A stretch of 64,000 nucleotides of DNA. Source: Lingula anatina. Taxonomy: Eukaryota; Brachiopoda; Lingulata; Lingulida; Lingulidae. Positions within the stretch are counted from its first letter, which is position 1; the number at the start of each line of letters is the position of its first letter. The notes beneath the pieces were generated by a model. That model ran no database searches and was not told the DNA's origin. It was given only the letters and a program-made list of their open reading frames with translations. The stretch covers positions 156,225-220,224 of the forward strand of contig NW_019775114.1 in the NCBI RefSeq assembly GCF_001039355.2, written 5' to 3'. Of this stretch, positions 34,992 to 46,967 are shown one piece after another. The position numbers and the translations under genes are program-made.

Positions 34992-37390
34992 GTGTAAAGT
35001 GGAAACAACATCGTTTCTTTTCTTCAGATAAACTGTAATATTGAAGGTACTGTCAAAGACGGTGTTTATGTCAGTACAAGCCAAGAGTGCATTCAACTGA
35101 CATTCTGATATTTTATGGGTAAAATGGTGTCATTAGCAGTCTCCACTTTAATATTTTTATGTGCGATCTATTATACAGAGAGCATCAGTTGTTCCTGTAT
35201 TTGAACCTTTTGTTATCTTTAAAATGTTGTCTTCTGTTCATGCCAATTAAAAACTAGCTGCAGCTGACATAGGTGCCAGTAGCAGGCGTCTTCAGAGAAG
35301 GGGGAACACTGGAGTGGTTCTCTCCATAGTGTATCAGAGTTAACATACTGTTATAATGTTGCTGGTGACATGCTCTCTACAGATTGTGCAAATATGCTTT
35401 TCATGACAAGTACACATCTCATAGCTGGTGTACCAGTGAAATAAAAATGTCTGTAGGATTGACCTTGTATTGAGCCCAAAGGATTGTTAATTTATAGTCA
35501 GATGTATTAATTTTTGTTTTCATTGTTGTCTGCTTCCTTCAGTCATATTAGTTTTACAAATAAGCTGATTTCTTTATTGTTTTCTTTTGTAATTTTTTTA
35601 TGCCTTTATAGTGACAATAAATCACTATAGAAAATCAAATTTACAGTGATTTTAACATTTGCTGGAAATAACAGATGACCCTCACGCCACTTAACATTTC
35701 AAATTTGCAAATTAAATTTATCAAGTGTAGGAAGGGACATATATTGACAAAAAAAAAACCTTGAAGTGAGGGGACTGCATTTTCTACATTTTCCATGTAC
35801 TAGGGCATAGAGAGACTGTGCCCTCCCCTTTTATTAACAACTGCTACAATTTAGATTGTAAAACTGTGATGTATTAAACTTCCTGCAGTGGGACTCTTGT
35901 GAAACCAACATGGGCATCAAAATGCTGGAAATTCTGAACTTTGAGAAAATAGCAAATGCAGCCAGAAATGAAGACCAACGGCTGAGAAGCACAATGCATG
36001 TACAAAAGCTTCCATTATTTGACTGCTGCTAGTATGTTGTTCTCGAATAAATAATTTATTCATTTCAACCATCATATGGTACCATTTTGAACCTTTATCA
36101 GTACCTCAAAGTAGTGCATTGTACTGCAGAAATAGAATTCAAATGATCTCTATCAATTCACTATCTCTGATACAGCTGAAGTATTCATGCATAACACAGA
36201 CTTCTGCATGTTATTTTCAGAAAATTTTCTAAAATTTAACACTATAACATATCAAACAACAGTTTCTGGAAGGTAATAAAAGTCTGCATGTCTCCAAAAA
36301 GACAGAAATCGAACCCTTGGAATCACCTCAACGGTGTGTTTTACATGGTCAGGAGACTTAAGGTCTCTGTTGCTGGAGCACCTCCTTGTGACCATTGACA
36401 CAGTCACCTGGAAAAGAATCCCAGTAATTTCAGTTAGATGTTTTTATTGATTCCCTGGTTTAAAACCTGATGGAAACCTAGCCTTGCTGCCACAAAATTT
36501 GTCAGAAATTCCAAAACAGTTACTGTGGATATAATGTTATTCATGTCATGTGGCAAATCTGTCCAATATACTCTTCTATCCAGTGTCAATGTGGTGTTAT
36601 TCATGCCATGTGGCAAGTCTGTCCAATATACTCCTATATCCCTCTACTTGCTGTTCATACTGTTCTTGTAAAATCTTGAATTTCTGTTCTCCTGTGATAG
36701 CATTCATTGCCGCAGTGTATTCTCCCTCTTCCAACACTCGCTGTAGTTTTTCTAAATCGCGTCCATTTTTCTGAAAATACAGAAAACTTCTTAACTTTAA
36801 TTCAGGGCAAGGTAAAATGAAAGTAAAACTTGCTAATCACGTCATAAACCAACCTTTACCTGTACTTTTACCTGTACAAATCCTTTTACCTTTACCTGTA
36901 CCTTTACCTGTACCTTTACCTGTACCTTCACCTGTCCAAGTACACAGGATAGCAGCAGACACACTCACCTCAAAAGGTTTGTTTAACCTCCTCTTGATGT
37001 CAAGTCTGTAGCCTCTTACTTCCTCCGCATTTTTTGGGTCAACAGCTTTTAATCGTAGTATCTCATAAACTCGCCTTGCTTGCCTCTGAAAGCCCACATA
37101 AGTTACAAAATATAAGTTAATATGTCAAATGATTTGGTCGCGCAAATCTCAGGTAACAGGAGAGACGCTCAGAAGTACTAACTAGAGTGGTGAGACTCAC
37201 CAAAACAGTTAGGCTAGTTATTGCCAAGCACAAGTTTTTGGATGAACATCAAGTCTCTTCAATAATAATGCTTACTCTTAGTCAGAGAAGAATTTCATCA
37301 GCTGTGTTAAGTAATAAGAATGATGTGATTTTTTCTTCAGACAACAGCTAATAGTGAGATAGGTTTTACCTCCAATATTTCGATGTCTAT
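33039..37390. repeat. tandem duplication, copy B
   Basis: It starts about 15 bases before the last PP2C exon, directly after a single N at 33037, and runs through the intergenic region to the HAT1 intron, ending at ATTTCGATGTCTAT. It is continuous with the rest of HAT1. It lacks the 212-bp MITE and is shorter in both minisatellites. Confidence 0.95.
33054..33983 (+). pseudogene. PP2C last exon, extra copy (B)
   Basis: It has the same 930-bp exon, stop and ESTV end as 28078-29007, preceded by a CTCCAG acceptor. Nucleotide differences are scattered (for example TGTCCACTTCAG against TGCCCCCTCCAG), but the translated proteins look identical. No upstream PP2C exons adjoin it. As it stands it is an orphan exon: either a second allele placed in tandem or a recent duplicate. 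Confidence 0.8.
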
Positions 37391-40300
37391 AGGAAAGGGA
37401 TGTAGAGGTCAGGGAGGATGGCACCATCATTTCTGTTGAGACTGGCCCCTGTCTTTTTGCCATCGACATCAAAAAGACTTACTCTTAGGTTTTCAATTGT
37501 TACCAAATAAAACCATCTTGTATAACAAATTCCATAAGTGTTTGAGCATGTGTTAAATGTACAAACCTTATTTAATTTTAACTTCATTTGTGCCTCCTTG
37601 GCCATACTGTCTGTGAATCCCTCCTTTAAGCTTTCTGGCTGAAATGTGTCTAGCTTTAAACAGTTTTTGGCATCAACAAAATCCCGGACTTTTTGAAAGT
37701 TTTCAGAAGGATCTTCAACTAGAAAACAATTATTCACAATCCTTACATTTCGTCAGTACATCCATACACAACTGTCAATAATAATCAAAGTTCATATTTT
37801 TTTTATTATCAAAATCAGAAATTGGTGAAAAATATTAAATTTTAGCATTTGGGGAACATTTCCTATCCTATCAACACCCCATCCCAGACATTAAAACTTG
37901 GGCAAAATTACAAAATACAATTTGCATCTGTATGTTCTCTGGAGCATTAAATAGAAAATTACAGTATTAAGTTTAAATTAATAAGTTTTCACTCTTTCTG
38001 ATTGAAGTATTTATTATTAATGGTTATTGTTTTGTAACTTTTTGTAACTAAAAATTGTAATCCTTGAATTAAGAAAATGTTTGTATCTCTATTTATGACT
38101 TCCGTGATGATCACAGTTAAGCCCCCCTCCACCCACCTGTGACATCCAATACCTCGGGCCGTGGCACCACATCATTGTAAAATGTCTGGATCAGTCTGGC
38201 ACAGTGACCCATCCTCTGGAAAGGGGGCAGCACCAGCACCTGGCTGGAAGATTCAGTTTAGCATCAAGTTAGATGTAAAATAAATCACAATTGCTCTCAA
38301 GTGTGTGTGTAAAACTATTAGGGGCATAACTCTGACATTTTCCTTAAATCAATAACCACTGATAACAAAATCATACTTAAGATCAATAAAAAAATATATA
38401 TAAATATAAAAAGTACAAAGTTACCTCATCCTAGGTCTAGTATTAGCAGGATATGCATAGTAACTGTATGCTGTCATATACCCAGCAATAGCATACATCT
38501 GCTGAGAGTGGGTGACAGAATGGTATTTTTCAAATCTGGAAAAATAATAACTATCATTATAAGAATGGATGTATGAGCACTTTATCAGAAGTCAGCCAGA
38601 CTATGACCCCATTTCCAGAGATTAGATCGATCTACTTTAGATCGACCTATCTCCCTGGGGGTTCACGCTAAAGAGCTGTCAGCCGAGCAGACACGAAAGT
38701 TAATTGCCCCCTTACAGCTTGTAGTAGGCGGGACGGACATTTAAGCCAGATTATCTGACAGTAATCTAGTGAGACTCCCCACAGATCGATCTAAAAGCTC
38801 TGGGAAGACAGCCTAAGAGTCAGGTAAATGTGACAATTTCTTTTTAACTACAGGGGAAAACCTAAATATATCTCAGACAAAATCCTCTTCCAAACTTAAC
38901 GGTACAGAGCATAATTTAAAAGTCACACTTACATTAAGTAAAAGACCCATCTATCATCATCTACATCTATATAGGATGCAGCGTCTATGTACCACAGTAA
39001 GAAGGTCTGAAGTCTCTCGTGGTATTCTCTGAACCCGGGAACACTAATGTCTGCCCTGTAGATCTCAAAATGCCTATCTCTTCCCTCTGAAACAATCAAA
39101 AATATAAGGTCAGAATAAAATAAATACATGTGCTCCGTTTTCTGATTTGAGGATCTGAAAATAGTTTCTCTGTCACCTGAAACATGCTTACAAAAAGACA
39201 AATTCAAGTTGAACAGTATTCACTCTATTATTTGAATATTCATATGAACAATTGTTTCAGAAATAAGTTATAAACACATCTATAATATACATGTAGCAAT
39301 GTGGTCAACTGTAAAGCACGAATACTGAGATAACTCAAACAAACTTTTTTCTGTATCCAATAACTGAATAAGGTGTAAATATTGCCAAGTTTGTTGGCTA
39401 CAACACTTACCTTTCTCTACTTTATATGAATGTAATAGCTCTCCAAATGGCTTGAAGTTGACTTCTTTGTCCAGAGATGCTAAGAAATCGTCTGAGTTGG
39501 TCATGTATCCAGGGGGAATCTGTTCTGCTATCTGCTTCTCAATATCATCTGCCTTATATGGAGAGAATACACAGCATTATCATCTGCCTTATATGGAATG
39601 AATATCAACAAAAAGTGGAGGTATGAAAATACAAACTGGAAATTGCTAACAAATAAATAAAGAAAATATTCTCACACAACCAGAAAAAAGTTGACAAATT
39701 CCAGCATCTTTCTTGTTTTCTTTTCTACATTTAATACAGGACATCTTCCAAAAGGAGGAACATTCCAAACCATGTGTTCTTCTACCTATTATCCATACCA
39801 TTTACATACCATAACACAATACAATGAAAAGTAAATGTTAATTCACTTCGTCCTTTTCATAAATGCTTTACCTCAAGCCATTGTTTACATAGAACTTCAA
39901 ATGTATTAATTAAATGTGTTAAATGACTTCCCAAAAATACATAAAACAACTGATAACTTACAATAACCCCATCAAACTCCTGAGCGGAGACTTTCTCACT
40001 GTATTTGATGCCCAGATATGTAATGAGTCTGCCAGCACTGTAGTACAGGGACACCTGCAGGTCCTTATAACCAAATATACTCTCACTGCAAATAAATAGT
40101 TCAAATAAGACACATTTTACTATGCTGTCATGTAGTTGCCAGCACAAAAACATCGGGATCTACTGCTGAACTTTATTTTGTATCAAAATTCTACTTACGG
40201 TAATACCACATAACATGACTTATAATAATATATTATCCAGGAATTACATAATTTTTCTAAAGTGAGGTCTTTACAGTTCAGTGTATATAAACTAGATGTG

Positions 40301-41383
40301 GCTACCATACAACTTGACTGTGTCTACCTGCTGGTGAAAGAACACCCACCTTTCACCAAATATCTGATGGGACATATCTGGGTGAAAACTTTGTCCCTCA
40401 TCTTCAAAGTCAGCTTGGTCACGGACTACAAATGAACAAATCTATCAAAATATTTGAAAGAGGCTTGTGGTATCCTTAACATTATTTGCTCTTAGAGTAA
40501 AAATTGTTATTTCAGGCTTCTTTCTATTGAGCACTATTTGTGAGAGAATGGTCAATGATCAGGAGCAATCGACATCTTGAAATTAAACAGTATTGGTCTG
40601 CTATTGTGATTCTCTAATTTCCTTTGAACACAAAGTGTATTAAGAGATATCAGGGAGATATAAAGATTGCCGTGGAGTGGAATATTCTGCCAAGACTAAA
40701 AGTAGCAGTCACTTACCAAGTTTCATGGAGACAGCTTCATTAGCATCACATTTAAATTCTTCCAGTCGGCTCACCAAGATTGACATACCTGAGGTAAAAA
40801 CAAAGAAGATGGGTATAAGAATTTAAATTGTATTTGTATTATAATTATCAGTTCATTATTTTTACATAGGTCATTATCTATCATGCTTGTGTGTATGTCT
40901 GTCCATTTTTCCCTGGCTTTTAAATTTCTCCTATCTTCTTCTACAAACTTTGGTGATTGCTGCACTTATCTTCAGGGCTTTGCATGGGTCCTACAAAATT
41001 TCAGTAGTACACCTGAGGTTGGGACTGCCCTGGGGGGGGGGGGGGGGGGGGGGGAAGGATCCTGTCTAGGATTCTGAGTAATAATATGTTAACCTGCCTA
41101 TCTCTACCACTGTCTAAGAGAAGAGGGGAGGAAAGTAGGGAGAGGAGTAGGTGGGAGCACTCACCAANGGGGATGAACTTCTCTTGATAGTATGAGGAAG
41201 ATACTCATTCAATCACACCGTCTCTTTCGACCCCCTTCAGAAAAATCTGATGGCAAATCTACTAATACTTTCATCATCACTTTTGTACTTTAACCAATTT
41301 GAAATCAAATAAATTGTAGTTCAAGGATTTGCAAACTCTTAATGATTTTTAAGAAATGCGTAATAAAAATACAAACCCGCCAT
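36597..41383 (-). CDS. HAT1: histone acetyltransferase type B catalytic subunit HAT1
   Basis: HAT1 acetylates newly made histone H4 (Lys5/Lys12) with an RBBP7-type partner. Eleven minus-strand exons join in phase to 411 residues: 41377-41383, 40717-40788, 40350-40425, 39962-40085, 39411-39552, 38933-39086, 38425-38535, 38137-38243, 37567-37718, 36969-37085, 36597-36770. Exon 1 is only MAG plus one base, as in the human gene. Recognisable are RLEEFKCDANEAVSMKL, FKPFGELLHSYKV, GFREYHERLQTFLLWYIDAA, DVDDDRWVFYL, PFQRMGHCARLIQ and VEDPSENFQKVRDFVD. The acidic EDP motif of the active site is kept; the acetyl-CoA loop reads QRMGHC where vertebrates have QGQGHG. It is divergent from RPE. Confidence 0.95.
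38605..38810. mobile_element. MITE, second copy of the AGATCGATCT family
   Basis: In reverse orientation it matches 32570-32781: GACCCCATTTCCAGAG, TAGATCGATCTAC, GGGGGTTCACGCTAAA, GGCGGGACGGACATTTAAGC and GCTCTGGGAA occur in the same order. It lies in the HAT1 intron between exons 6 and 7. Two copies this similar suggest fairly recent activity. Confidence 0.85.
39541..39600 (-). repeat. duplicated 3' splice site at HAT1 exon 4
   Basis: TCATCTGCCTTATATGGA occurs at about 39545 and again about 35 bp further. In gene sense both give CATATAAG|GCAGATGAT. The proximal one starts the exon in frame. The distal one would add 35 bases and shift the frame. Confidence 0.75.
41032..41055. repeat. poly-G tract
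   Basis: An unbroken G run of about 22 bases in HAT1 intron 1, able to form a G-quadruplex on the plus strand. Its length is probably unreliable in the assembly. Confidence 0.7.
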
Positions 41384-41630
41384 TTTGATTTTCCGCGGGA
41401 GAACTTGCAGAGCTGGATTTCATTCGCAAGATATTTTATTAATTAGATTAAGTTTATCAGTTAGCTTATTTCATCAATTTTATTACAAAATGTAATACCA
41501 ACTTTTTTTATAAATCTTTTGAATCTAAGTAGATATTTGTCAGTTTTCTAGCCTTTCAAATGTGGACAAACTAAAGTCAAAACAGTTCATATTAAGTCGA
41601 TAACGAGGCTCCTAAACGGAGGGTTTCAAA
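41384..41630. promoter_or_regulatory. shared HAT1/RPE divergent promoter
   Basis: Only 247 bp separate the two start codons, so both 5' UTRs and both promoters must fit here. No TATA box is obvious for either gene. A GC-rich CCGCGGGAGAA lies just before HAT1. Head-to-head housekeeping genes often share such promoters; co-regulation is an inference. Confidence 0.6.
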
Positions 41631-44239
41631 ATGGCAACTTCATGTGAGTGTAAAATCGGTCCCTCGATACTAGCAGCAGATTTGTCTATGTTGGGGACAG
41701 AATGTCAGCGTCTGATGGAGTGTGGAGCAGACTATCTACATCTAGATGTAATGGATGGCCATTTTGTGCCAAATATCACCTTTGGTCATCCAGTTGTGAA
41801 GTGTCTGCGGCCAAAAGTGCCCGGCGTTTTCTTCGATATGCACATGATGGTTGCTAAACCAGAGCAGGTACAACAGTCAAGTAGACAGAAAATGCTAGCT
41901 AAATGGCGCTTTTTTGTACATTGTCTGTGTAAGCAAGAACCAAGTCCATGATTAAATGGTTATGGAATTGTTATATTTTAATTAAAAATGTATTTATTTA
42001 TTTATTAATTTATTTATTTATTTATTTATTTATTACAGAACCTCATAGGCGTGTTGACATTTTTGACAGCTCTTCAGATACTGATACCCACCCCACGCTT
42101 TCGGGGGCGTCTCGATAGTCCGAAGGTTCACTGGTCCGAAGGTTCATTGGTCCGAAAAGTGGTAACATTTTTATCGATTTTTTAATCAAGGGATCATTGG
42201 TCCGAAGGTTCTATAGTGAACATTCGGACCAATGAACCTTCGGACTATTGAACCTTCAGACTATCGCTACGGCCCCATGCTTTCTACTGTCATATAATTC
42301 AGTTTATACATGAGGGAATTGCAATAAGAGACAAATGTGAACTCCTATAAAAGGGATGTACAGATATTTTATCATAAGCCAGTAAGCATGAAATCAGTTT
42401 TGAATAAAAGCATGTGTCATGAAATAAGATTCAGCCCAGTATGTTTTGATAAGAAAACAAGTGTATATATTATTATGACACCATAAGATATACTGGCCAG
42501 TACTGCAAAACTAAAGCACTGAAAACGATTTAAGGAAAAGCAGACCTTCCAGCAAATTAAGTTCAATATTTTGTTTAGGAAAATGAAGAATTAAGTGTCA
42601 CAGTGGATTGTTGTTGTGTTTTCAGTGGGTAGAGGGTATGACAGACGCAGGTGCTAACCAGTTCACGTTTCACGTGGAGGCCACGGATGACGTCATAGGA
42701 TGCATCAGGAAGATCAAAGAAGCTGGAATGAAGGTGAATGAACTGCTGGCTCTGCACAGCTCTTAGGACAGAGATCAAAGTGGACATAAACTTTTCTCTG
42801 TTTATCTCTGCAAATTATAAAAAATTCCAAATTTTAAAATTTGAATTATACTTGTTGGAACAAAAAAGAATGTTAAAAGTGTGCATAGTGGCTCAAAATC
42901 GTGAAAAATAAGGCCTTTTAATTTGAATAGGAAAATAGACAAGAAAAAAAAACATATTTGTTGTGTTTTGAATGATTTGGTCTTTGGAAAAGCTGGCAGA
43001 AAATGTTCAGAACATAATTAAAGTTTATTACAGCTGAGAGTTTGGTAGCAACAACTCAACTACATTATCACTAGCTTTGTTTTCCCTGTCCCTTTTCCCT
43101 GAATATAATTCTCTCTGTGTTCTAGGTAGGTCTAGGAGTAAAGCCAGGTACACCATTCAGTGTCTTATCTTAATATGAATATAATTCTATCTGTGTTCTA
43201 GGTAGGTCTAGGAGTAAAGCCAGGTACTCCAGTCAGTGTCTTATCTTAATATGAATATAATTCTATCTGTGTTCTAGGTAGGTCTAGGAGTAAAGCCAGG
43301 TACTCCAGTCAGTGCCTTGGTGCCGTACATAGAGCTCATAGACATGGCACTGGTGATGACTGTTGAGCCAGGATTTGGGGGACAGAAGTTTATGTCAGAT
43401 ATGATGCCTAAGGTAAGTGACTCATGTCTGGGAAATAGACTCAAAAACTATGTTAAATTTTGTGCAAAGAAAATTATTAATTATTAAAAAATTCAAAATT
43501 AGATTTTCTCAAGATGGGTTGGATTATATTTTACATTTCTACAAGCATTCTTTAAAATTTTGTGGAGTGGCCCATACTGAAGCCTTCATGATATTTTTAG
43601 TAAAGGCACACAATCAGAACATGTACTAGAAGAAGGCTTCAGTAAGCTGTGCTATCAGAACATTTACCAGAAGTAACAAAAACTGACCTGTCGTGATATG
43701 TTTCTGTAGGTCCAGTATCTAAGACAGCGCTACCAGGACTTGGATATAGAGGTGGATGGCGGGGTTGGACCAAGTAATATAGATGTAGTAGCTGAGGTAA
43801 GATATTGAATGCATATGTAAGTATAAATATAGTATGAATATGATATATTGATATTATAGAATGTGATGTGATGCATTGTGTTACATGTGACAGCATTTAA
43901 TACAATACATTGTGCTATGTGTGACAGGGTTTGGTGCAGTGTGTTAGATGTGCTGTCATGGATGTGACACATTGTGCTATGTGTGACAGGGTTTGATGCA
44001 GTGTGTTAGATGTGCCGTCATGGATGTGACATTGTGCTAGGTGTGACAAGGTTTGATGCAGTGTGTTAGATGTGCTAGGTAACACAATGACCACATATTT
44101 CTATGTCATATTTCAGGCTGGTGCCAACATGATAGTGAGTGGCACTGCTGTGACCGGCAGTGATGAACCCAGAGCTGTGATCAACAGGTTAAAACAGTCG
44201 GTGGAGGAGGCACTGCAGAAAGCCAGGCTGGAGAGATGA
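41631..44239 (+). CDS. RPE: ribulose-phosphate 3-epimerase
   Basis: RPE interconverts ribulose 5-phosphate and xylulose 5-phosphate in the cytosolic pentose phosphate pathway. Exons 41631-41867, 42626-42733, 43278-43412, 43710-43796 and 44117-44239 are all in phase 0 and give 229 residues, the normal family length. The TIM-barrel motifs are present: [32 protein letters not shown] (metal-ligand His and catalytic Asp), [29 protein letters not shown] and [11 protein letters not shown] (second catalytic Asp). The ATG context (AAAATGG) is good. The exon 3 acceptor is triplicated upstream. A 146-residue frame after the stop lies in the presumed 3' UTR and is not called. Confidence 0.96.
42114..42265. 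mobile_element. foldback repeat in RPE intron 1
   Basis: GATAGTCCGAAGGTTCACTG and GGTCCGAAGGTTCATTGG at the left are mirrored by GGACCAATGAACCTTCGGAC and TTCAGACTATC at the right. The unit TCCGAAGGTTCA repeats within each arm. It would form a strong hairpin. No coding content. Confidence 0.75.
43103..43320 (+). repeat. triplicated RPE exon 3 acceptor, 76-bp period
   Basis: GAATATAATTCT, TGTGTTCTAG and GTAGGTCTAGGAGTAAAGCC occur with AG|GT junctions at 43126, 43202 and 43278. Only the third runs into the full exon. The first two copies end after CAGTGTCTTATCTTAATATG. Using an earlier acceptor would shift the frame, as 76 is not a multiple of three. Confidence 0.9.
43860..44095. repeat. tandem repeats in RPE intron 4
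   Basis: Units built on CATTGTGCTATGTGTGACAG, GGTTTGATGCAGTGTGTTAG and ATGTGCTGTCATGGATGTGA repeat about three to four times with gaps. The unit resembles the ATTGTGTTAGGTGTGAC repeats of POFUT2, so it may be a dispersed satellite. Confidence 0.7.
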
Positions 44240-45420
44240 CACCATCTACACTAATACTGCACAGTTTATATCATTGAGGAGACACTGATACAGGCAGCTG
44301 ATGAGTCACCACAGGAACCAGAGCCGAATATAACACACACTACATCTACATTGTCATCATCATTCACAATTCATCAGAAATGATCTAAACACACAATATG
44401 AGAGGAAACTGCTGAAAATGAAACGAGAATTGATAATCTCATCATCATTCATAGTACACCATCAACAGACTATACAAGCTTTAGGAGAGGAGCCAAAGAT
44501 AGCTGTATATTACTGTCCCACACAACACAAGTCATCAACAGACTAAGAAAACAAACTGTAAAACATGGACTGCATTAAGCAATGCAGGAAGGTGTTAACA
44601 TAGGAGCTTAACTTAGGGATCAGTCGTCAGCAAGATGGAGCCAGATGGTACTTGTAGAGGAAACTTGCCAGTGGAATCTCATTCTTCATTGTTTTGACTG
44701 TAACTGTTATCATAAGAACATGTTATGTGTGTATTGTATTAACTTGTATATTCAACAAAATGAGGCTGGAAACCTCTCTTACTGTTGTTGCATTCCCCCA
44801 GTGGTTAGATAGGTTTTATAGAGATATGTTAAAGGATTGTAACTCAATATTAATTTTAATTGCTGCACAGGAAGAAATTTATTCTCAGAGGGGAGAAGAC
44901 GGGAGACTGAACGCTTCTCCCACACATGAACTTGGTAGGTCAGTCTGGCTGGAACATAGCTTAATATGTGTTATGAATGCCTCTTATACTATATTTATGA
45001 GCATTAGGTTGGTTTTATTCTTTTTAACAGATGGCTTGGAAATTTCTGAAAAAGAACTTAATATTAGTTCCATGGGAGTAAAAACGCACAGTGCAAATAA
45101 CGGCCATCGTATGAATAATCAAATATATGTCTAGAAACCAATGAATTTAAAGCAATAAGCAGGAATTATTCAATAAATTATGCGCTTTTCCCTAAATGGC
45201 TTTAATTATTGGTACTCTCTTCTTGAATTTTAAAAGAAATCTAAATAATGAAAATTACAGGAAAATCTTGAAACAAAAATCTCAAAAAATGTGGCCTCTA
45301 TTGCAGGACAAAAATTGGAACAAACAAGTGACCAGACGAATATACTTATAAAGTTTTTTTAATTACGTGGGGGGGGGGGGGTGATTTAAAAGTAAATAAG
45401 GCAAGAAGCATATGTTCAGT
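44240..45420. other. RPE 3' UTR and intergenic DNA
   Basis: This holds the downstream flank of RPE. The open frame 44694-45134 has no splice sites, no family similarity and an AT-driven composition, so it is left uncalled. A poly-G run lies at about 45369-45381. Confidence 0.4.
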
Positions 45421-45583
45421 GCAGTCCCGTAGCCAGCAATTTCAGGACTTTTTCTAAAAAAGTGGACCTTTTACCATGAAACCTTCGTGTACTTAGATAA
45501 AATTTTACTCAGAGGGGACCTTTTCCCGACAAAAGAGGGGTTCTTTCGAACCCCCCGAACCCCACCTGACTACGGGCCTGCAG
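45421..45583. mobile_element. short inverted-repeat element, GGGCCTG-ended family
   Basis: GCAGTCCCGTAGCCAGCA at the left is answered by CCTGACTACGGGCCTGCA at the right. It contains GTGGACCTTTTACC and a CCCCCCGAACCCC block. It is related to 6881-6998 and to the fragment near 18760. Confidence 0.6.
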
Positions 45584-46765
45584 TGTAACCGCTACCCGCG
45601 GTTTTCACAGTTGGTGGGGAAAGTGGCAGTTGGATAGCTACGTACACCCTCGTCTCTACAACGGCCCACGTGGCACTGGTTACAGTTCTGTGTTTTCTGA
45701 ATGTTTACCTGGATGTCAGGCTACTGCCTTTCAATACATCTATATATGGAACGAATGGAGATTGCCGCGAAAGTCGACAATAACTATTTCTACGCAACTC
45801 GCCTTCTCGTAGCTAAGATACAGTTAGAGATTTAACTTATCCCGTTCATTAACACCCACGCCAAAATTAATTATTTATTACTAACGCGGATTCGGAATAG
45901 ATTCTCGTTTTTATTAAAGTCATTAAATGTTTGCCACAAAAGTTTGTCCAAAGCCAGGACGCGTGTGCGTTTTCTATTAGCTTCTTAATTTTCCATCTCA
46001 TGTCCCTGATAGAATATCAACTAAATAATGGAAATATGTTAGGTTTAGTAAAATATAACTTCTGATTGCTATTTTCAAGTATTTAATACTCTTTCAGTGT
46101 CCATTCTTTCCACATTTAATGAGATTTTTCCGACTTCTTGGGAGCGCAAAATACAATTTTTGAGATCGATGCAGAGGGCTCTCTGGACCCCAGGCCGTAT
46201 TTTAAGACTTTTTCACTAAATGGCAGTCTTATCATTGTTTTAATGCATCTGTCCTTTCCATCTCTTTCACACGCGCACATGCACTACGAGGTAACACGCC
46301 ATATAGCTCGTGTTTATGTGTGTGTGAGTCATGTTGGTCTGTTAAACTTGCGAATGATTTGAGAACGCACCCACATTAATTTAACTATAAAAATTGTTTA
46401 AATCCAAGCGTACATGTTTTCATTCAATTGGTAGTTTCCGGCGGTTTATATTGGTATTCTGCCGACAGGAAAAGTGAGTGTAAAGACACACGTAGTGGAC
46501 ACAGTGGAAGGACCTTCTCAAAAGAAATTGCGCAGTTTAGATATTTTTCATTTTACTTTCTTAAAATGCGTATTTTTTCCTGAAATTAAAGCTATTTTAG
46601 AAGACATACCTGGGAGATGGTTAATTATACGAAAATGTTGCTTTATGCATGGATTGAAATAAAACTGAACGTGCATTATTCGGTTTCAGAACTTATTACA
46701 TCTTTAAAAATGCATGATTCAGAAACATTTGCAACCGTGGGAGAAGTGTCCTGAAATGGTCCCTC

Positions 46766-46810
46766 TGACGTCACCCAGGTAAACACAGAGGACGAGCAGG
46801 CACTTATAAG
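46766..46810 (+). promoter_or_regulatory. CRE plus TATA promoter of the prohormone gene
   Basis: A perfect CRE, TGACGTCA, lies at 46766-46773 and TATAAG at 46805-46810, 31 bp apart. This is the layout of many cAMP-responsive neuropeptide promoters. Transcription would begin near 46836. The first exon then ends at CAAAT|GTAAGTG (46967). Confidence 0.55.
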
Positions 46811-46835
46811 GACCACCTGAACAGCAACTTTAGAT

Positions 46836-46967
46836 AAGAAAATCGGCTTGAGACCTCCTCATACACGTTTATTACTGTACTTACACTCAGAAGTCGTCGG
46901 AACAGTGAGTAAGAGAATCTGAATAAGCCCTGTAGGAAATTCGGGAATCCAAGACTCAGAGACAAAT
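46836..46967 (+). other. predicted 5' UTR exon of the prohormone gene
   Basis: It extends from the inferred start about 30 bp below TATAAG to a consensus GTAAGT donor. It would splice to TACCTTTCAG at 51470, ten bases before the ATG, across a 4.5-kb intron. A weaker donor lies near 46908. The extent is inferred from consensus only. Confidence 0.4.

Noticed and set aside
44694-45134. 146-residue frame downstream of RPE
   Set aside because: AT-driven composition, no splice sites and position in the probable 3' UTR.
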